Notes: generated by a model from the letters alone, not told the origin. A stretch of 64,000 nucleotides of DNA from Soonwooa sp032078105 (GCA_046269235.1 JBJZOS010000006.1:94384-158383); one strand, 5' to 3'. Numbered from the stretch's first letter, positions 33,787-45,100 are shown. Made by a program: numbers and translations.

Positions 33787-36390
33787 ATGACTTCACAAGA
33801 AATACGCCAGCAATTTTTAGACTTTTTCAAAAGTAAAGAGCACCTTATTGTGCCTTCTGCGCCCATTGTTTTGAAAGATGACCCAACACTCATGTTTTCC
33901 AATTCTGGGATGACGCAGTTTAAAGATTATTTTTTAGGTTACAAAGAACCAAAAGCCTCAAGAATTGCCGACACCCAAAAATGTTTGAGAGTTTCCGGAA
34001 AGCACAACGATTTGGACGATGTTGGTCGTGATACCTATCATCACACCATGTTCGAGATGTTGGGTAACTGGTCTTTTGGCGATTATTTCAAGAAAGAAGC
34101 CATCGGTTGGGCTTGGGAATTGCTTACAGAAGTGTACGGAATTCCGAAAGAAAATCTGTACGTTACCATTTTTGAAGGCGACGAAAAAGAAAATCTTGCA
34201 AGAGATACCGAAGCTTACGATTTCTGGAAAGCGCATATCGACGAAAGCCGAATTATCAATGGAAACAAAAAAGATAATTTTTGGGAAATGGGCGCAAGTG
34301 GACCATGTGGACCATGTTCAGAAATCCATGTGGACCTAAGAACACCAGAAGAAAAAGCCAAAGTTTCGGGATTGGAATTGGTAAACAACGATCATCCACA
34401 AGTCGTGGAAATTTGGAACCTTGTTTTCATGCAGTTCAACCGAAAAGCAGACGGAAGTCTAGAGAATCTTCCAGCAAAACACATCGATACCGGAATGGGT
34501 TTCGAACGTCTTTGTATGGCTTTACAACATAAGGAGTCCAATTATGACACCGATGTTTTCACACCTTTAATTGCTAAGGTTGAAGAACTTTCAGGAAAAA
34601 AATACACAGGAATATTAACCGACGAAAAAGACATCGCCGTTCGTGTGGTGGTGGATCATATCCGAGCGGTTTCTTTTGCAATTGCAGATGGACAGCTGCC
34701 TTCTAACAACGGAGCAGGTTATGTTATCCGTAGAATTTTAAGAAGAGCGATTTCTTACGCCTATCGATTTTTAGGAATGAAAGAGGCTTTCTTGTATCAA
34801 TTGGTAGATGTTCTGAAAAAACAAATGGGCGCAACATTCCCTGAAATTGTAAAGCAGGAAACTTTGGTTACAGAAGTGATTAAAGAAGAAGAAATTTCTT
34901 TCTTAAGAACCATCGAAAACGGTTTAGTAAGAGTTCAAAAATTGATTGAACAAACGATTGCAAAAGGCGAAAAAGTGCTTCCAAGCGAAGAAGTTTTTGA
35001 ATTGTACGATACTTATGGTTTTCCTGATGATTTAACGAGAATTATTGCGGAAGAAAAAGGTTTAACCATTGATGAAGCAGGTTTTGAAGCCGAATTGCAA
35101 AAACAAAAACAGCGTTCTAAAAAAGATTCTGCAGCGAAAGTGTACGACTGGGTTGTTTTAGAAGAAAAGCCAGAAACTTTTGTGGGATACGACAAAACAG
35201 AAAATGAAGTTTTAATTACCCGTTACAGAAAAATTGAAAATAAAGACGGTGAGTTTTATCAAATCGTTTTAGACAATACGCCTTTTTATCCAGAAGGAGG
35301 AGGACAAGTTGGTGATAAAGGAAGTTTAGAAAACGCCATTGAAAACATCGAAGTTTTAGAAACCAAAAAAGAAAATAACCTTATCATTTCTTTAATTAAA
35401 GAACTTCCAAAAGATGTTTCTGCAGTTTTCTACGCTAAAGTAAATTCGTCGGACAGAAGAAATTCTCAAGCTAATCACTCAGGTACACACTTGTTACACG
35501 AAGCTTTGAGAGATGTTTTGGGAACGCATGTGGAGCAAAAAGGCTCTTATGTGGGACCCGATTATTTGCGTTTCGACTTCTCGCATTTCAGTAAAATGAG
35601 TGAAGAAGAATTGGCTTTGGTTGAGGAAAAAGTAAATAACAAAATCAAAGAAAATATTGCGCTTCAAGAATTCAGAAATATTCCTATTCAGGAAGCTTTG
35701 GATAAAGGCGCAATGGCTTTGTTTGGTGAAAAATATGGCGACAATGTAAGAATGATTCAGTTCGGAACTTCGAAAGAACTTTGTGGTGGAACACATGTAA
35801 AATCTACAGGTGAAATTGGACATTTCAAATTGGTTTCAGAAGCTTCAGCAGCAGCAGGAATCCGAAGAATTGAAGCCATTTCGGGCGATAAAGCGCAAGA
35901 ATATTATCAATCTTTAGAAAATCAGATTTCTGAGCTTTCTCAATTGTTGAAATCAAAAGATGTTTTGAAATCGGTGGAGAAATTAATGGAAGAAAATCAG
36001 CTTTTAAAAGCTGAATTAGACGCTTTCAAAAAAGAAAAAGCAAAAGGCGAAATCTCTGCTTGGAAAACGGCTTATGAGCAAAAAGGCGACAAACAATTAT
36101 TAGTGAAGAAGACTTCTTTGGACGCTGCTTCTGTTAAAGACATTGTTTTCGAACTGAAGCGTGAAATTCCTAATTCGGTAACCATTATCCTATCGGATGC
36201 CGATGGAAAACCTATGATTACTGTTGGTGTTTCTGCTGATTTGGAGAAAACTTATCAAGCTGGCGCAATTGTAAAAGATTTGGCTAAAGAAATCCAAGGT
36301 GGAGGCGGCGGAAATCCAGGTTTTGCAACTGCAGGTGGTAAAAACCTAGATGGTCTAGAGAATGCTTATCAGAAAGCTTTAGGATTATAA
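33787..36390 (+). CDS. alaS: Alanyl-tRNA synthetase
   Basis: 867 residues, full length. N-terminal class-II aminoacylation domain (MFSNSGMTQFKDYFLG, TYHHTMFEMLGNWSFGDYF), the editing domain zinc ligands (NHSGTHLLH and CGGTHV), and the C-terminal C-Ala domain ending in the glycine-rich GGGGGNPGFATAGGK. Charges tRNA-Ala and clears mischarged Ser/Gly. Followed by a strong terminator. Confidence 0.98.
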   Translation: MTSQEIRQQFLDFFKSKEHLIVPSAPIVLKDDPTLMFSNSGMTQFKDYFLGYKEPKASRIADTQKCLRVSGKHNDLDDVGRDTYHHTMFEMLGNWSFGDYFKKEAIGWAWELLTEVYGIPKENLYVTIFEGDEKENLARDTEAYDFWKAHIDESRIINGNKKDNFWEMGASGPCGPCSEIHVDLRTPEEKAKVSGLELVNNDHPQVVEIWNLVFMQFNRKADGSLENLPAKHIDTGMGFERLCMALQHKESNYDTDVFTPLIAKVEELSGKKYTGILTDEKDIAVRVVVDHIRAVSFAIADGQLPSNNGAGYVIRRILRRAISYAYRFLGMKEAFLYQLVDVLKKQMGATFPEIVKQETLVTEVIKEEEISFLRTIENGLVRVQKLIEQTIAKGEKVLPSEEVFELYDTYGFPDDLTRIIAEEKGLTIDEAGFEAELQKQKQRSKKDSAAKVYDWVVLEEKPETFVGYDKTENEVLITRYRKIENKDGEFYQIVLDNTPFYPEGGGQVGDKGSLENAIENIEVLETKKENNLIISLIKELPKDVSAVFYAKVNSSDRRNSQANHSGTHLLHEALRDVLGTHVEQKGSYVGPDYLRFDFSHFSKMSEEELALVEEKVNNKIKENIALQEFRNIPIQEALDKGAMALFGEKYGDNVRMIQFGTSKELCGGTHVKSTGEIGHFKLVSEASAAAGIRRIEAISGDKAQEYYQSLENQISELSQLLKSKDVLKSVEKLMEENQLLKAELDAFKKEKAKGEISAWKTAYEQKGDKQLLVKKTSLDAASVKDIVFELKREIPNSVTIILSDADGKPMITVGVSADLEKTYQAGAIVKDLAKEIQGGGGGNPGFATAGGKNLDGLENAYQKALGL

Positions 36391-36419
36391 AATATTCTAA
36401 AAATTTATTAAAAATAAAG

Positions 36420-36448
36420 AATCGGGAGCAACAAAGTTGCTCCCGATT
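36420..36448 (+). terminator. Terminator after alaS
   Basis: 13-bp perfect stem AATCGGGAGCAAC, 3-nt loop, T-rich tail. Confidence 0.85.
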
Positions 36449-36639
36449 TGTTTTTGTTTACTTGAAAAAATGATTAATTATATAGATAGTATTAGTTTTT
36501 TTTAACTTTTAAACTTTAAAAAAAGTAAAAATTCACTCGACCTAAGCTAAAGGAAGACGATAAAGCAAATAGATGTTTTCCAGTAAATTTAATTTTAATA
36601 GTCATGGTGGTGTCCCACCAACTGTGCAAGTAGAAAAGT

Positions 36640-37712
36640 TATTACGAATAATTTTTAGCCTTCAAAGCTCAAAAAATTTTTCGGAAACCTAACGAAGTGG
36701 TTCGGCGAAGCCAAATTAAACTTCCTCGTGATAGAGAAGGAAGTTTTGAACCTTAGTTCCCAAAAGATACAATATCATCGATGGTTTGGAGAATATCATT
36801 ATCTCGTTTTATGCAAAAGGAATGAGCGTTTCGGATATTGAAGAACAGATTAGAAAGATGTGTGATTTTGAGGTTTCTACGCCAACAATTTCTCGAATAA
36901 CTAATGCTATTGCCAGGGAAGTCTTTGCGTCGCAAAACAGACCTTTAGACGAATTGTATCTGATTGTTTGGATGGACGGAATTGTTTTCAAGGTTCGAGA
37001 AAATTTTAAAGTCATTAACAAAACCATTGATTTAGCCGTAGGCTTGAATCGTGAAGTATACAAAGAAATCCTTGGAATGTGGCTTGGAAAGAACGTAAGT
37101 TCCACATTTTGGATGAGTGTTTTAACCGATTTAAAAGTGCGTGGTGTTGAAGATATTCTCATTACAGCCACCGATAATTTAAACGGATGTACGCAATCTA
37201 TTACCAGTATTTTTCCACGAACAAATATTCAAATACGTGTGGTTCATCAAATCACAGAAGCCTGCAATTATGTAGTTTGGAAGGATAGAAAAGAATTTAC
37301 TTCAGACATGAAACTCATTTACAATGCGCCAAAGAGAGAGATGGCTGCTTTTGAATTATATCGTTTTTCTGAAAAATGGAATCACAAATATCCATATTCT
37401 ATACAATCTTGGAGAAATAATGATCTCATTTAATTTTATTATTTTCTGGTAGTCGATGAATCTTCGATTAGGGACGAATTAATGGTATTTTTTGACTTTC
37501 CTATCGAAATCAGAAACATTATTTACACAACTAATCTTCTTGAGAACTTGAATGGAAAAGTCAGAAAATACGCCAAAAACAAGATGGTTTTCCATACGGA
37601 TGATGCGTTCAAAAAAATCGGTTTTTTTAGCCTTAATGCAAATTTCAAAAAAGTGGGCAACACCAATTCAGAATTGGGGTATTATTTTGAATCAATTTTT
37701 AGCTATATTTGA
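36640..37712 (+). pseudogene. Broken IS256-family transposase
   Basis: Recognisable segments in several frames: QIKLPRDREGSFEP, then (frame shifted near 36750) a long piece from IIDGLENIIISFYAKGMSV to EKWNHKYPYSIQSWRNN (about 36770-37430), then after another break EIRNIIYTTNLLENLNGKVRKY (37500-37570). Catalytic triad positions are visible: Asp in VWMDGIVFKVRE, Asp in ATDNLNG, Glu in LLENLNG. Multiple lesions mean it is inactive. The N-terminal 100 or so residues are not recognisable. Confidence 0.85.
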
Positions 37713-37754
37713 AAAAAAGGTTCACTTGTAAATATAGTCAAACCTACCTTACAT

Positions 37755-37785
37755 CTATTTACACAAAATTTTGGACAGTTTCCTT
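37755..37785 (+). mobile_element. Probable right end of the IS256-type element
   Basis: Contains ACACAAAATTTTGGACAGTT just beyond the broken transposase, like the terminal inverted repeats of IS256-group elements in Bacteroidota. No matching left end was found, so the element seems truncated on that side. Confidence 0.5.
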
Positions 37786-37813
37786 GAAGAAGTTTATTGG
37801 TTCTTCTTATGTC

Positions 37814-38176
37814 TTATAAATAAATTTCGGATTTGTAAATGTCAACTACTTCCCAAAACTGTTCCTACAACAATTTACCAACCATTTGTTGATCTTGTAA
37901 TTGTTTTTCAGCAATTTCTTCGGTGTAATCTAAAGTTTTGTTGTACGATATAGCTGTATTAAAAGGGATAATCGCAATGTTGACATGCTCGTCTATTTCA
38001 TTTTTGAGATTCTCATCAGCGTATATAACATCATTTTAATTAGATTTCAGTAAGGTTGCATATTTGCTTGCAATACTGATAACTGATGTAATCTGACCAA
38101 GTTGAGCGCTAGCTTGTGTAATGGGGAATAATCTCATCCAAAACAGGAGAAGCATCGAATATTTTCTTCTCAACAT
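37814..38176 (-). pseudogene. Broken gene of a secreted protein
   Basis: A minus-strand frame of 121 codons from the ATG at 38174-38176 to TAA at 37814-37816, broken by TAA at 38036-38038 and a later TAG. It begins with a signal-like segment (MLLLFWMRLFPITQASAQ), then GQITSVISIASKYATLLK and YADENLKNEIDEHVNIAI. No family recognised. The IS remnant abuts its 3' side and may have contributed to its loss. Confidence 0.5.
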
Positions 38177-38425
38177 AATTTTAGTTTTTCGTTAGTTGAT
38201 TAATCTTTTTGATTTAGACAATGATCAATGTTTAATTCAGGTGTTTCGATCTTGAAACAAAGATGTTTTATTTAAAAATTAAAATTTAGTGAGGTAATTA
38301 TAAGGTAATTCTTTCTAATACTTGGTAGTGTGGTTTTTTTTGTTGTAATTGGTTGAATATTAGTCTTGTATTGAAGTTTGTTTAATAATTCATACATTTT
38401 AAAATAGCATTAATCGTGGCTTTTT

Positions 38426-38626
38426 ATGGTTAAGATAAATAATATTAATCTTAAAACTTCGAAAGCTAGAGTTGCAAAATTCGAGCTTTATTCGCGAGAT
38501 GTTAGACTTATAAAATCTGAAAACGGTATTAACCACATTGAGGTTGCTCCACCTGCAAAAGGAACTAAGAATCTTATCGTGGTTACCAATACAATTGAAG
38601 GTTCTTTAATTATAATAATTTATTAA
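38426..38626 (+). CDS. Short hypothetical protein, possibly a gene fragment
   Basis: 66 residues, no signal peptide or known motif (FELYSRDVRLIKSENGIN, APPAKGTKN). The strand-rich pattern looks like part of a beta-sandwich domain. It lies between two decayed genes and a terminator, so it may be the surviving end of a longer gene. Confidence 0.35.
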   Translation: MVKINNINLKTSKARVAKFELYSRDVRLIKSENGINHIEVAPPAKGTKNLIVVTNTIEGSLIIIIY

Positions 38627-38652
38627 ACAGCAGATTGTAAATGTTTAAGGAT

Positions 38653-38682
38653 AAAGGCTTCCAAATAAATTTGAAAGCCTTT
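38653..38682. terminator. Bidirectional terminator
   Basis: 14-bp stem (AAAGGCTTCCAAAT, one mismatch) with 2-nt loop and T-run, upstream of the 3' end of the convergent SixA-like gene. Confidence 0.7.
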
Positions 38683-38686
38683 TTTA

Positions 38687-39163
38687 TCAAATATTTTTGG
38701 GAGAGTAGAAGTACAAAAATTTTTTATTAGCCATTTCAAAATCTGACCAATCTTCGCAATCCACTTGATAAGCGGCAACGCCGCAAGTCGGGAGATTTAT
38801 AATTTCGTCTGTTAGATAGTTCGCAAAATTCGAAATACCATTATTGTGCGAAAATATTGCGACACAGTTGCTATCCTTCGGTAATCCGTAGATCACGTTT
38901 TCAAAATGTTGTTCTCGCGCATTATAAAGTTGATGGTCCGTCGAAAATTTTTTGTCGAAAACTTCAGAAAATAAAGCGCAAGTATCCAGTGCTCTTTTGG
39001 CAGGACTACTAATAAATGTATCGATGTTAACGGATTTATTTTTTAGGAAAGTCGCCATTCTTGGGGCGTTTTCTTGTCCTGTTTTGGTAAGTGGACGGTC
39101 AAAATCTTCCACGCCTTCTGGCCAGTCGCTCTTGGCATGTCTTATGAGTAAAATTGTTTTCAT
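38687..39163 (-). CDS. SixA-like histidine phosphatase
   Basis: 158 residues. Branch-1 histidine phosphatase with the catalytic LIRHAKSDW (His8) near the start, PLTKTGQENA, SSPAKRALDTC and the second catalytic His in FSHNNGISNF. E. coli SixA dephosphorylates phosphohistidine on phosphotransfer proteins; here the target is unknown. Stands alone. Confidence 0.88.
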   Translation of the reverse strand: MKTILLIRHAKSDWPEGVEDFDRPLTKTGQENAPRMATFLKNKSVNIDTFISSPAKRALDTCALFSEVFDKKFSTDHQLYNAREQHFENVIYGLPKDSNCVAIFSHNNGISNFANYLTDEIINLPTCGVAAYQVDCEDWSDFEMANKKFLYFYSPKNI

Positions 39164-39556
39164 GTGCTTTTTTCTTCAGTAATAAAATTAGGAAAAAAAT
39201 CACTTCAAAAAATAATTAATTTGAAAATCAATCTGATATGCATAAAATTTCCTAGAGCAGTAGGTTCAATTCTTTGTTCGGTAATAGCCATTCCTCGCTT
39301 AGCTCTGGTTTAAAGAGTAAAAAGTTAGGAGAGTAGATGTTTTTTTTAAACGTTGAATAATATAAAGATGCTTTCTGAATAAAGATACTATAAAAGAAAC
39401 TTTGCTATAAACATGCAACGTCAGAATTTTTGGTGCGCTTGCGTTTCAACCGAAATATTAACAACTTAAAAGTCAGTGTTATTTAAAATCCACAACGGAT
39501 ATTATTAAATTATCATTAAAAAATATATTGATATTTTATTAATATAGTAAATAAAA
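39164..39556. other. Intergenic region without recognised gene
   Basis: About 390 bp, AT-rich. No credible coding frame, RNA gene or repeat seen. A minus-strand piece near 39250-39320 (LFKPELSEEWLLPNKELN) could be a gene remnant, but is too short to assign. Confidence 0.4.
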
Positions 39557-39586
39557 AACGTCGACTTCTATAAAGAAACCGACGTT
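39557..39586 (-). terminator. Terminator after the acyltransferase gene
   Basis: AACGTCG pairs with CGACGTT; on the minus strand it is followed by a T-run. Confidence 0.6.
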
Positions 39587-39608
39587 GTAGGGATAGTATT
39601 TTTATAAC

Positions 39609-40880
39609 CTAGATAGGTTTGAATTCTAAATGTTGTTCTGCTAACAGCTTTTCAGCTTGCTCCTTGTAATGGCCGCTAACCAATTTATCATGGATTGCTT
39701 CAAAGGCTGCAAGTGTTTCATTAATCTCTGTGTCTGTGTGAGAAGCTGTTGGGATTAATCTTAATAAAATCATCCCTTTTGGAATAACTGGATATACAAC
39801 AACCGATGTGAAGATTCCGAAGTTTTCGCGAAGATCTTTTACTAGAAGTGTCGCTTCAACTGGTGTACCTTGCATCATAACGGGCGTTACACAAGTGTTG
39901 GTGTCACCAAGGTTAAAACCTCTTTCTGTTAATCCGTTTTGTAGTTTATATACGTTTTCCCAAAGTTTAGCTTTAATCTCTGGACGTGTTCTTAATAATT
40001 CCAATCTTTTAAGACCACCAATAACCATCGGCATTGTCAAAGATTTAGCAAAAATTTGAGATCTTAAGTTGAATTTGAGATATCTAATGATGTCTTTGTT
40101 ACCAGCGATAAATGCTCCAAAACCAGCCATAGACTTAGCAAAAGTTGAGAAATATACATCAATCTGGTCTTGACAACCTTGCTCTTCACCCGCTCCGGCT
40201 CCAGTTTCTCCTAAGGTACCAAATCCGTGCGCATCGTCAACCAGTAATCTGAACTGGTATTTATCTTTTAGTGCGCAAATTTCTTTTAACTTACCTTGTT
40301 GTCCTCTCATTCCGAAAACACCTTCAGTAATTACTAAAATTCCGCCACCTGTTTCTTCCGCAACTTTAGTAGCTCTTTTTAAGTTTTTTTCTAAACTTTC
40401 GATATCGTTATGCTTGTAAGTAAAACGCTTGCCAGAGTGCAATCTTACACCGTCAACGATACAAGCGTGAGAGTCCATATCATAGACAATAACGTCATGA
40501 CGATCAACCAAAGCATCGATTGTAGAGACCATACCTTGGTAACCAAAGTTAAGTAGATAAGCCGATTCTTTTTGAACGAAATCTGCTAACTCTTTTTCTA
40601 ATTGTAAATGTTGGTCAGTTTCTCCAGACATTGCACGTGCTCCCATAGGGTAGAACATACCATATTCTGCTGCTGCTTTTGCATCTGCAGCGATAACTTC
40701 TGGATGATTACAAAGTCCTAAATAATCGTTGGCACTCCAGAAGATAACTTCTTTACCTTGGAATTGCATTCTTGGTCCGATTGCTCCTTCTAATCTTGGA
40801 AATATAAAATAACCTTCGCCATAATCTGCAAATTGTCCTAATGGTCCAGGGTTTTGTTTAATTCTGTCAAAAATATCCAT
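39609..40880 (-). CDS. Alpha-oxoamine synthase: probable cysteate (or serine) acyltransferase
   Basis: 423 residues, PLP enzyme of the same superfamily as Kbl and serine palmitoyltransferase: FWSANDYLGLCNHPEV, DSHACIVDGVRLH, LVDDAHGFGTLG, PLP-lysine in STFAKSMAGFGAF. Family knowledge: in flavobacteria the enzyme of this type condenses cysteate with acyl-ACP to start sulfonolipid (capnine) synthesis, while related enzymes use serine for sphingolipids. The neighbour upstream is a cysteine-synthase-like enzyme that could make cysteate, which favours the sulfonolipid role. Substrate cannot be settled by eye. Confidence 0.8.
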   Translation of the reverse strand: MDIFDRIKQNPGPLGQFADYGEGYFIFPRLEGAIGPRMQFQGKEVIFWSANDYLGLCNHPEVIAADAKAAAEYGMFYPMGARAMSGETDQHLQLEKELADFVQKESAYLLNFGYQGMVSTIDALVDRHDVIVYDMDSHACIVDGVRLHSGKRFTYKHNDIESLEKNLKRATKVAEETGGGILVITEGVFGMRGQQGKLKEICALKDKYQFRLLVDDAHGFGTLGETGAGAGEEQGCQDQIDVYFSTFAKSMAGFGAFIAGNKDIIRYLKFNLRSQIFAKSLTMPMVIGGLKRLELLRTRPEIKAKLWENVYKLQNGLTERGFNLGDTNTCVTPVMMQGTPVEATLLVKDLRENFGIFTSVVVYPVIPKGMILLRLIPTASHTDTEINETLAAFEAIHDKLVSGHYKEQAEKLLAEQHLEFKPI

Positions 40881-40905
40881 GTACTATTTCTTTATAAAAA
40901 ATAAG

Positions 40906-40925
40906 CTCCCGATAAAAACCGGGAG
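40906..40925 (-). terminator. Hairpin between the two sulfonolipid-type genes
   Basis: Short 6-bp stem CTCCCG/CGGGAG with 8-nt loop, followed on the minus strand by a T-run. Could attenuate read-through from the upstream gene into the acyltransferase. Confidence 0.55.
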
Positions 40926-40930
40926 TATTT

Positions 40931-41968
40931 TTATTTAATTATTTCTGTTTTAAAAACGTCTTCGTAATTGTGAAAGCAATTGTTGACGAAACCTTGTTCT
41001 GCCATCCATTTGTCACTATACACTTTAGTAATGTAACGAGAACCGTGGTCTGGGAAAATCACAACAACAACATCGGTCTCTTTAAGAGGATTGATGTTAG
41101 CATATTGTATTAATCCCTGTACTGCGGCACCGGTCGTATAGCCACCCATGATAGCTTCTTTAAGAGCAATTTCTCTTGTACGGTAAGCACTCATCTCATC
41201 ATTAACTTTGATAAAACGATCCACTTTTTCAAACAAAAGCGCAGAAGGAATTAAGTTTTTCCCCATACCTTCAATCTGATAAGGATGAATCTGAGTTTTA
41301 TCTATTTTACCAGTCTCATGATAAGTTTTAAGAATAGAACCATCAGCATCAACACCAATAATTTGGATGTTTGGATTTTGTTCTTTCAAATACTTAGCAG
41401 ATCCAGTTAATGTTCCGCCAGTACCAGTACAAGCAACAAGATGGGTTATTTTACCTTGTGTTTGCTTCCAAATCTCGGGACCAGTTGTCTGGTAGTGTGC
41501 ATCAATATTCAGTTCATTAAAATATTGATTGATATAGATAGAATTAGGCGTTTCGCTAGCAATGCGCTTAGCGACTTCATAATAAGATCTCGGGTCGTCG
41601 GCTGCTACGTTAGCTGGACAAACGAAAACCGTTGCTCCTAAAGCTTTTAGGTAGGCGATTTTTTCAGGTTTTGTTTTGTCACTTACGGCCAGGATACATT
41701 TGTAACCTTTGATAATACACACCATTGCTAGAGAGAAACCCGTATTCCCCGAAGTAGTTTCTACAACGACAGAGTCAGGCTTCAAAAGTCCTTTCTTTTC
41801 GGCACTTTCTATAATATGAAGTGCTATTCTATCTTTGGTAGAATGTCCAGGGTTATAAGATTCCAACTTAGCGTATACAGTCGCAGGAATGTCCTTTGTA
41901 ACTTGATTTAATTTTATAAGGGGAGTATTCCCAATTAAACCAAGAATGTTATCGTATACATTAGTCAT
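40931..41968 (-). CDS. Cysteine-synthase-family PLP enzyme, candidate cysteate synthase
   Basis: 345 residues of the CysK/CBS fold: IGNTPLIKLN, the PLP-lysine segment ESYNPGHSTKDRIA, the TTSGNTGFSLA loop, and CTGTGGTLTG. CysK usually has NPxxSVKDR here; the Gly-His-Ser change and the C-terminal extension (about 25 residues) suggest a dedicated subfamily. Placed just upstream of the acyltransferase on the same strand, it is a good candidate to form cysteate from phosphoserine and sulfite; ordinary cysteine synthesis is the alternative. Confidence 0.75.
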   Translation of the reverse strand: MTNVYDNILGLIGNTPLIKLNQVTKDIPATVYAKLESYNPGHSTKDRIALHIIESAEKKGLLKPDSVVVETTSGNTGFSLAMVCIIKGYKCILAVSDKTKPEKIAYLKALGATVFVCPANVAADDPRSYYEVAKRIASETPNSIYINQYFNELNIDAHYQTTGPEIWKQTQGKITHLVACTGTGGTLTGSAKYLKEQNPNIQIIGVDADGSILKTYHETGKIDKTQIHPYQIEGMGKNLIPSALLFEKVDRFIKVNDEMSAYRTREIALKEAIMGGYTTGAAVQGLIQYANINPLKETDVVVVIFPDHGSRYITKVYSDKWMAEQGFVNNCFHNYEDVFKTEIIK

Positions 41969-42183
41969 TATTTAACATTTTTCTCACTAAAAAACTGTTT
42001 GCAAAAATACAAAAAAAATAATAGCGAAGTTAGTGTTTATCACTAAAAAATATCAGCTATTGCTTTTTCATGGTTTTTTTAAGTTTTGTGAAAGTTTCAA
42101 ATATTGAGCCAAAATTAAAATTCTGTTAAAAGACGAATGAAAATCAGTTAAAAGTCTTATTTTCGCACTAATTTGTATAAAAT

Positions 42184-45100
42184 ATGAAGAATTGGACTTT
42201 TAAACAATGGAATACCATATTGGGTTGGGTTGTTTTTGGCATTGCTTTAATCACGTATCTATCAACGATGGAGCGTCGTCTTAGCTTTTGGGATTGTGGA
42301 GAATATATTTCTTCGGCGGTTAAGCTGGAGGTAACTCACGCGCCCGGTGCAGCTTTATTCCAATTAATTGGAGCTGTATTTGCAATGTTTGCGTTAGGTA
42401 ATTCTGAGAACTATGCTTTAGTTATTAATGCTTTGTCGGCAATTTGTAGTGCGTTTACTATTTTATTTTTGTTTTGGACGATTACACATTTCACAAGAAG
42501 ATTATTTAATAAAGAATATTCGGATCTTTCGGTAACTGAACAAATTGGTGTATTGTTTTCTGGAGCTATTGGTGCTTTGGCTTTCACATTTTCTGATACT
42601 TTTTGGTACTCCGCAGTTGAAGGAGAGGTATATGCGATGGCTACAATGTTTATTGCCTTATTACTTTGGTTAAGTACTAAATGGGAAAACGAATATCACG
42701 ACCGTGGTAGCGAACGTTGGATTATTCTAATTTTCTTCATTGTTGGACTTTCTGTTGGGGTACACATGATGTGTATGTTGGCATTGCCTGCGGCTTGTTT
42801 TGTCTATTATGCCCGTAATTATAAATTTAATTGGAAGAATTTTATCATCGCAAATCTTGTTACCTTGTTAATATTAGGTGTTGTTTTTAAAGGTATTTTT
42901 CCTTTGATCATGACTTTATTTGGTAAGAGTGAAATCTTCTTCGTTAACGGAATGGGACTGCCTTTCAATAGTGGGACAATTTTCGCTTTTGCAGTTTTGG
43001 TATTGATTTGTTATTTCTTAATCAATTATTCAAGAAAAATAGGGAAGTCTTTGTATCAAACGATTGCTTTATCAATTGTTTATATGGTGATTGGTTTTTC
43101 TTGTTGGATGGTGATTCCTATTCGTGCGAATGCTAATCCACCCATGAACTTGAATGATCCTGATAATGCTATTGGAATGCTTGATTACTACAATCGCGTG
43201 CAATATGGTGATTGGCCGACAATGTATGGTCAAAATTATACCGCATATTTGGATTATAACGGGATTCTTAAAAATGAAGACGGAAGTTTTAAAACTAAGA
43301 AAACTGGTGATGTTTACGAAAAAGATGAAAAATCTGGACGTTATCGTGTAGTTGGAGAGCGTTTTAATTATGTCTTTAATCCTGCACAAGTGAGCTTCTT
43401 GCCAAGAATGTTCAGTGAAGATAAAAGCGTTATTGCTAATTATATCTCGATGTATGGTGCGCCAGATTTTACATTTAATTATGATAATGAAGATGCCGCG
43501 AATAGCCAGGAAGCACAACAATATTTTGATGCTCTAAGAAAGAAATTCGAGAACGGAAGTTTAAAATATAGCGATTATAACGAGGCTAAACAGTTTGAAT
43601 TGATTAATGTTCAGCGTCCAAGTTTAGCACAGAATTTAGATTATTTTATCACATTCCAAAACTATTATTACTTCGTTAGATATTTACTTTGGAACTTCTC
43701 AGGAAGACAAAATGATCTTGAAGGAAATATGCAAAACACGAATGGTAACTTTATCACAGGGATTTCTTTTATTGATAATAATCTTTGGGGTAATCAAAAT
43801 GATATGCCTGTAAAATTCAGAAATGAAAGTACAGTTTACTTTTTCATGTTGCCATTATTACTGGGTCTTTTAGGATTCTTCTTCCAGCTAAATAGAGATT
43901 TTGGAAGATTCTACGCGATTTTATCCTTATTTATATTGACGAGTGTCGCAATTGTTTTCTACACAGGTGTTAAACCTTTCGAAGTTAGAGAACGTGACTA
44001 TGCGATGGTTGGCGCTTTCTATGCCTTTGCGATTTGGATCGGTTTGGGAGCCGCGACGATTTTCCATTTTGTACAACGAAAAGCTGACAGCAAAAATGTA
44101 AATTGGGCTTTAGGTGCGGTATTAATTGCAATTCCGTTAATGATGGGCTTCCAAAATTATAATTCGCATGACAGAAGTCAAAGAAGTGCTGCTTACGATT
44201 ATTCTTATTCTTCTATTAAATCTTTACAGAAAAATGCATTATTGTTTGTATTTGGCGATAATGATACCTATCCAGTTTGGGGATTACAAGAGACGGAAGA
44301 GATGCGTCCAGATGTTAAAATCGTAAATTTTACATTGTTAACAACGCCTTGGTATCTGGACCAAATGAAGCGTAAAACGTATGATGCAGCACCTGTACCG
44401 TCAACATTTGTACACGAAGATTATAGAGATGGTGCGAATGACCAGATCTATATGATGACCAAAAAAGATTGGGAGAATATTTTTGCTAATCTAAAACAAG
44501 CTGGTGCGCCAGAAACGGAGTTTGCAGAGTATAGAAAATTCTTAACGCAAGACTCACTGACGGTTAAAGAAGCCGTTAGTTTCTTAAAACAAAAAACTGA
44601 AAATAAAACCGAAATCTTAAAAATGATTTTCGGTGAAAATAGCAAAACAGAACGTTTTAATTTTATCCCAGTTTCTAAGTTTGTACTGCCAGTTAATGTT
44701 GATAACGCTGTTAAAGCTGGTATTATAACTGCGGCCGAAGCACCATTGGCACAGAAGTCTATTTTGATTAATTACAAGAAAAATAGCATGTTCAAAAACA
44801 ATTTGATGTTGTTGGATATCCTTGCAAATTTTGATTGGAAACGTCCGCTTAACTTCTCAAATGGTGGCGTATACGATCCTGAAAACTTATTCTTCCTTCA
44901 AGATTATCTTCAATTGGATGGTTTCAGTTATCGTTTGGTTCCGATCAAAACGCCAGAATCTGAGTCTGGTGAAATAGGAAGAGTTAATGCAGAGCAAATG
45001 TATCATGTTGTTAAAAACTATAAATGGGGTAATTTTAAAAATCTGAATGTCCATTTTGATGTTGCAGCATTAGAAAATATTTTGGGTTACAGATTGTCAA

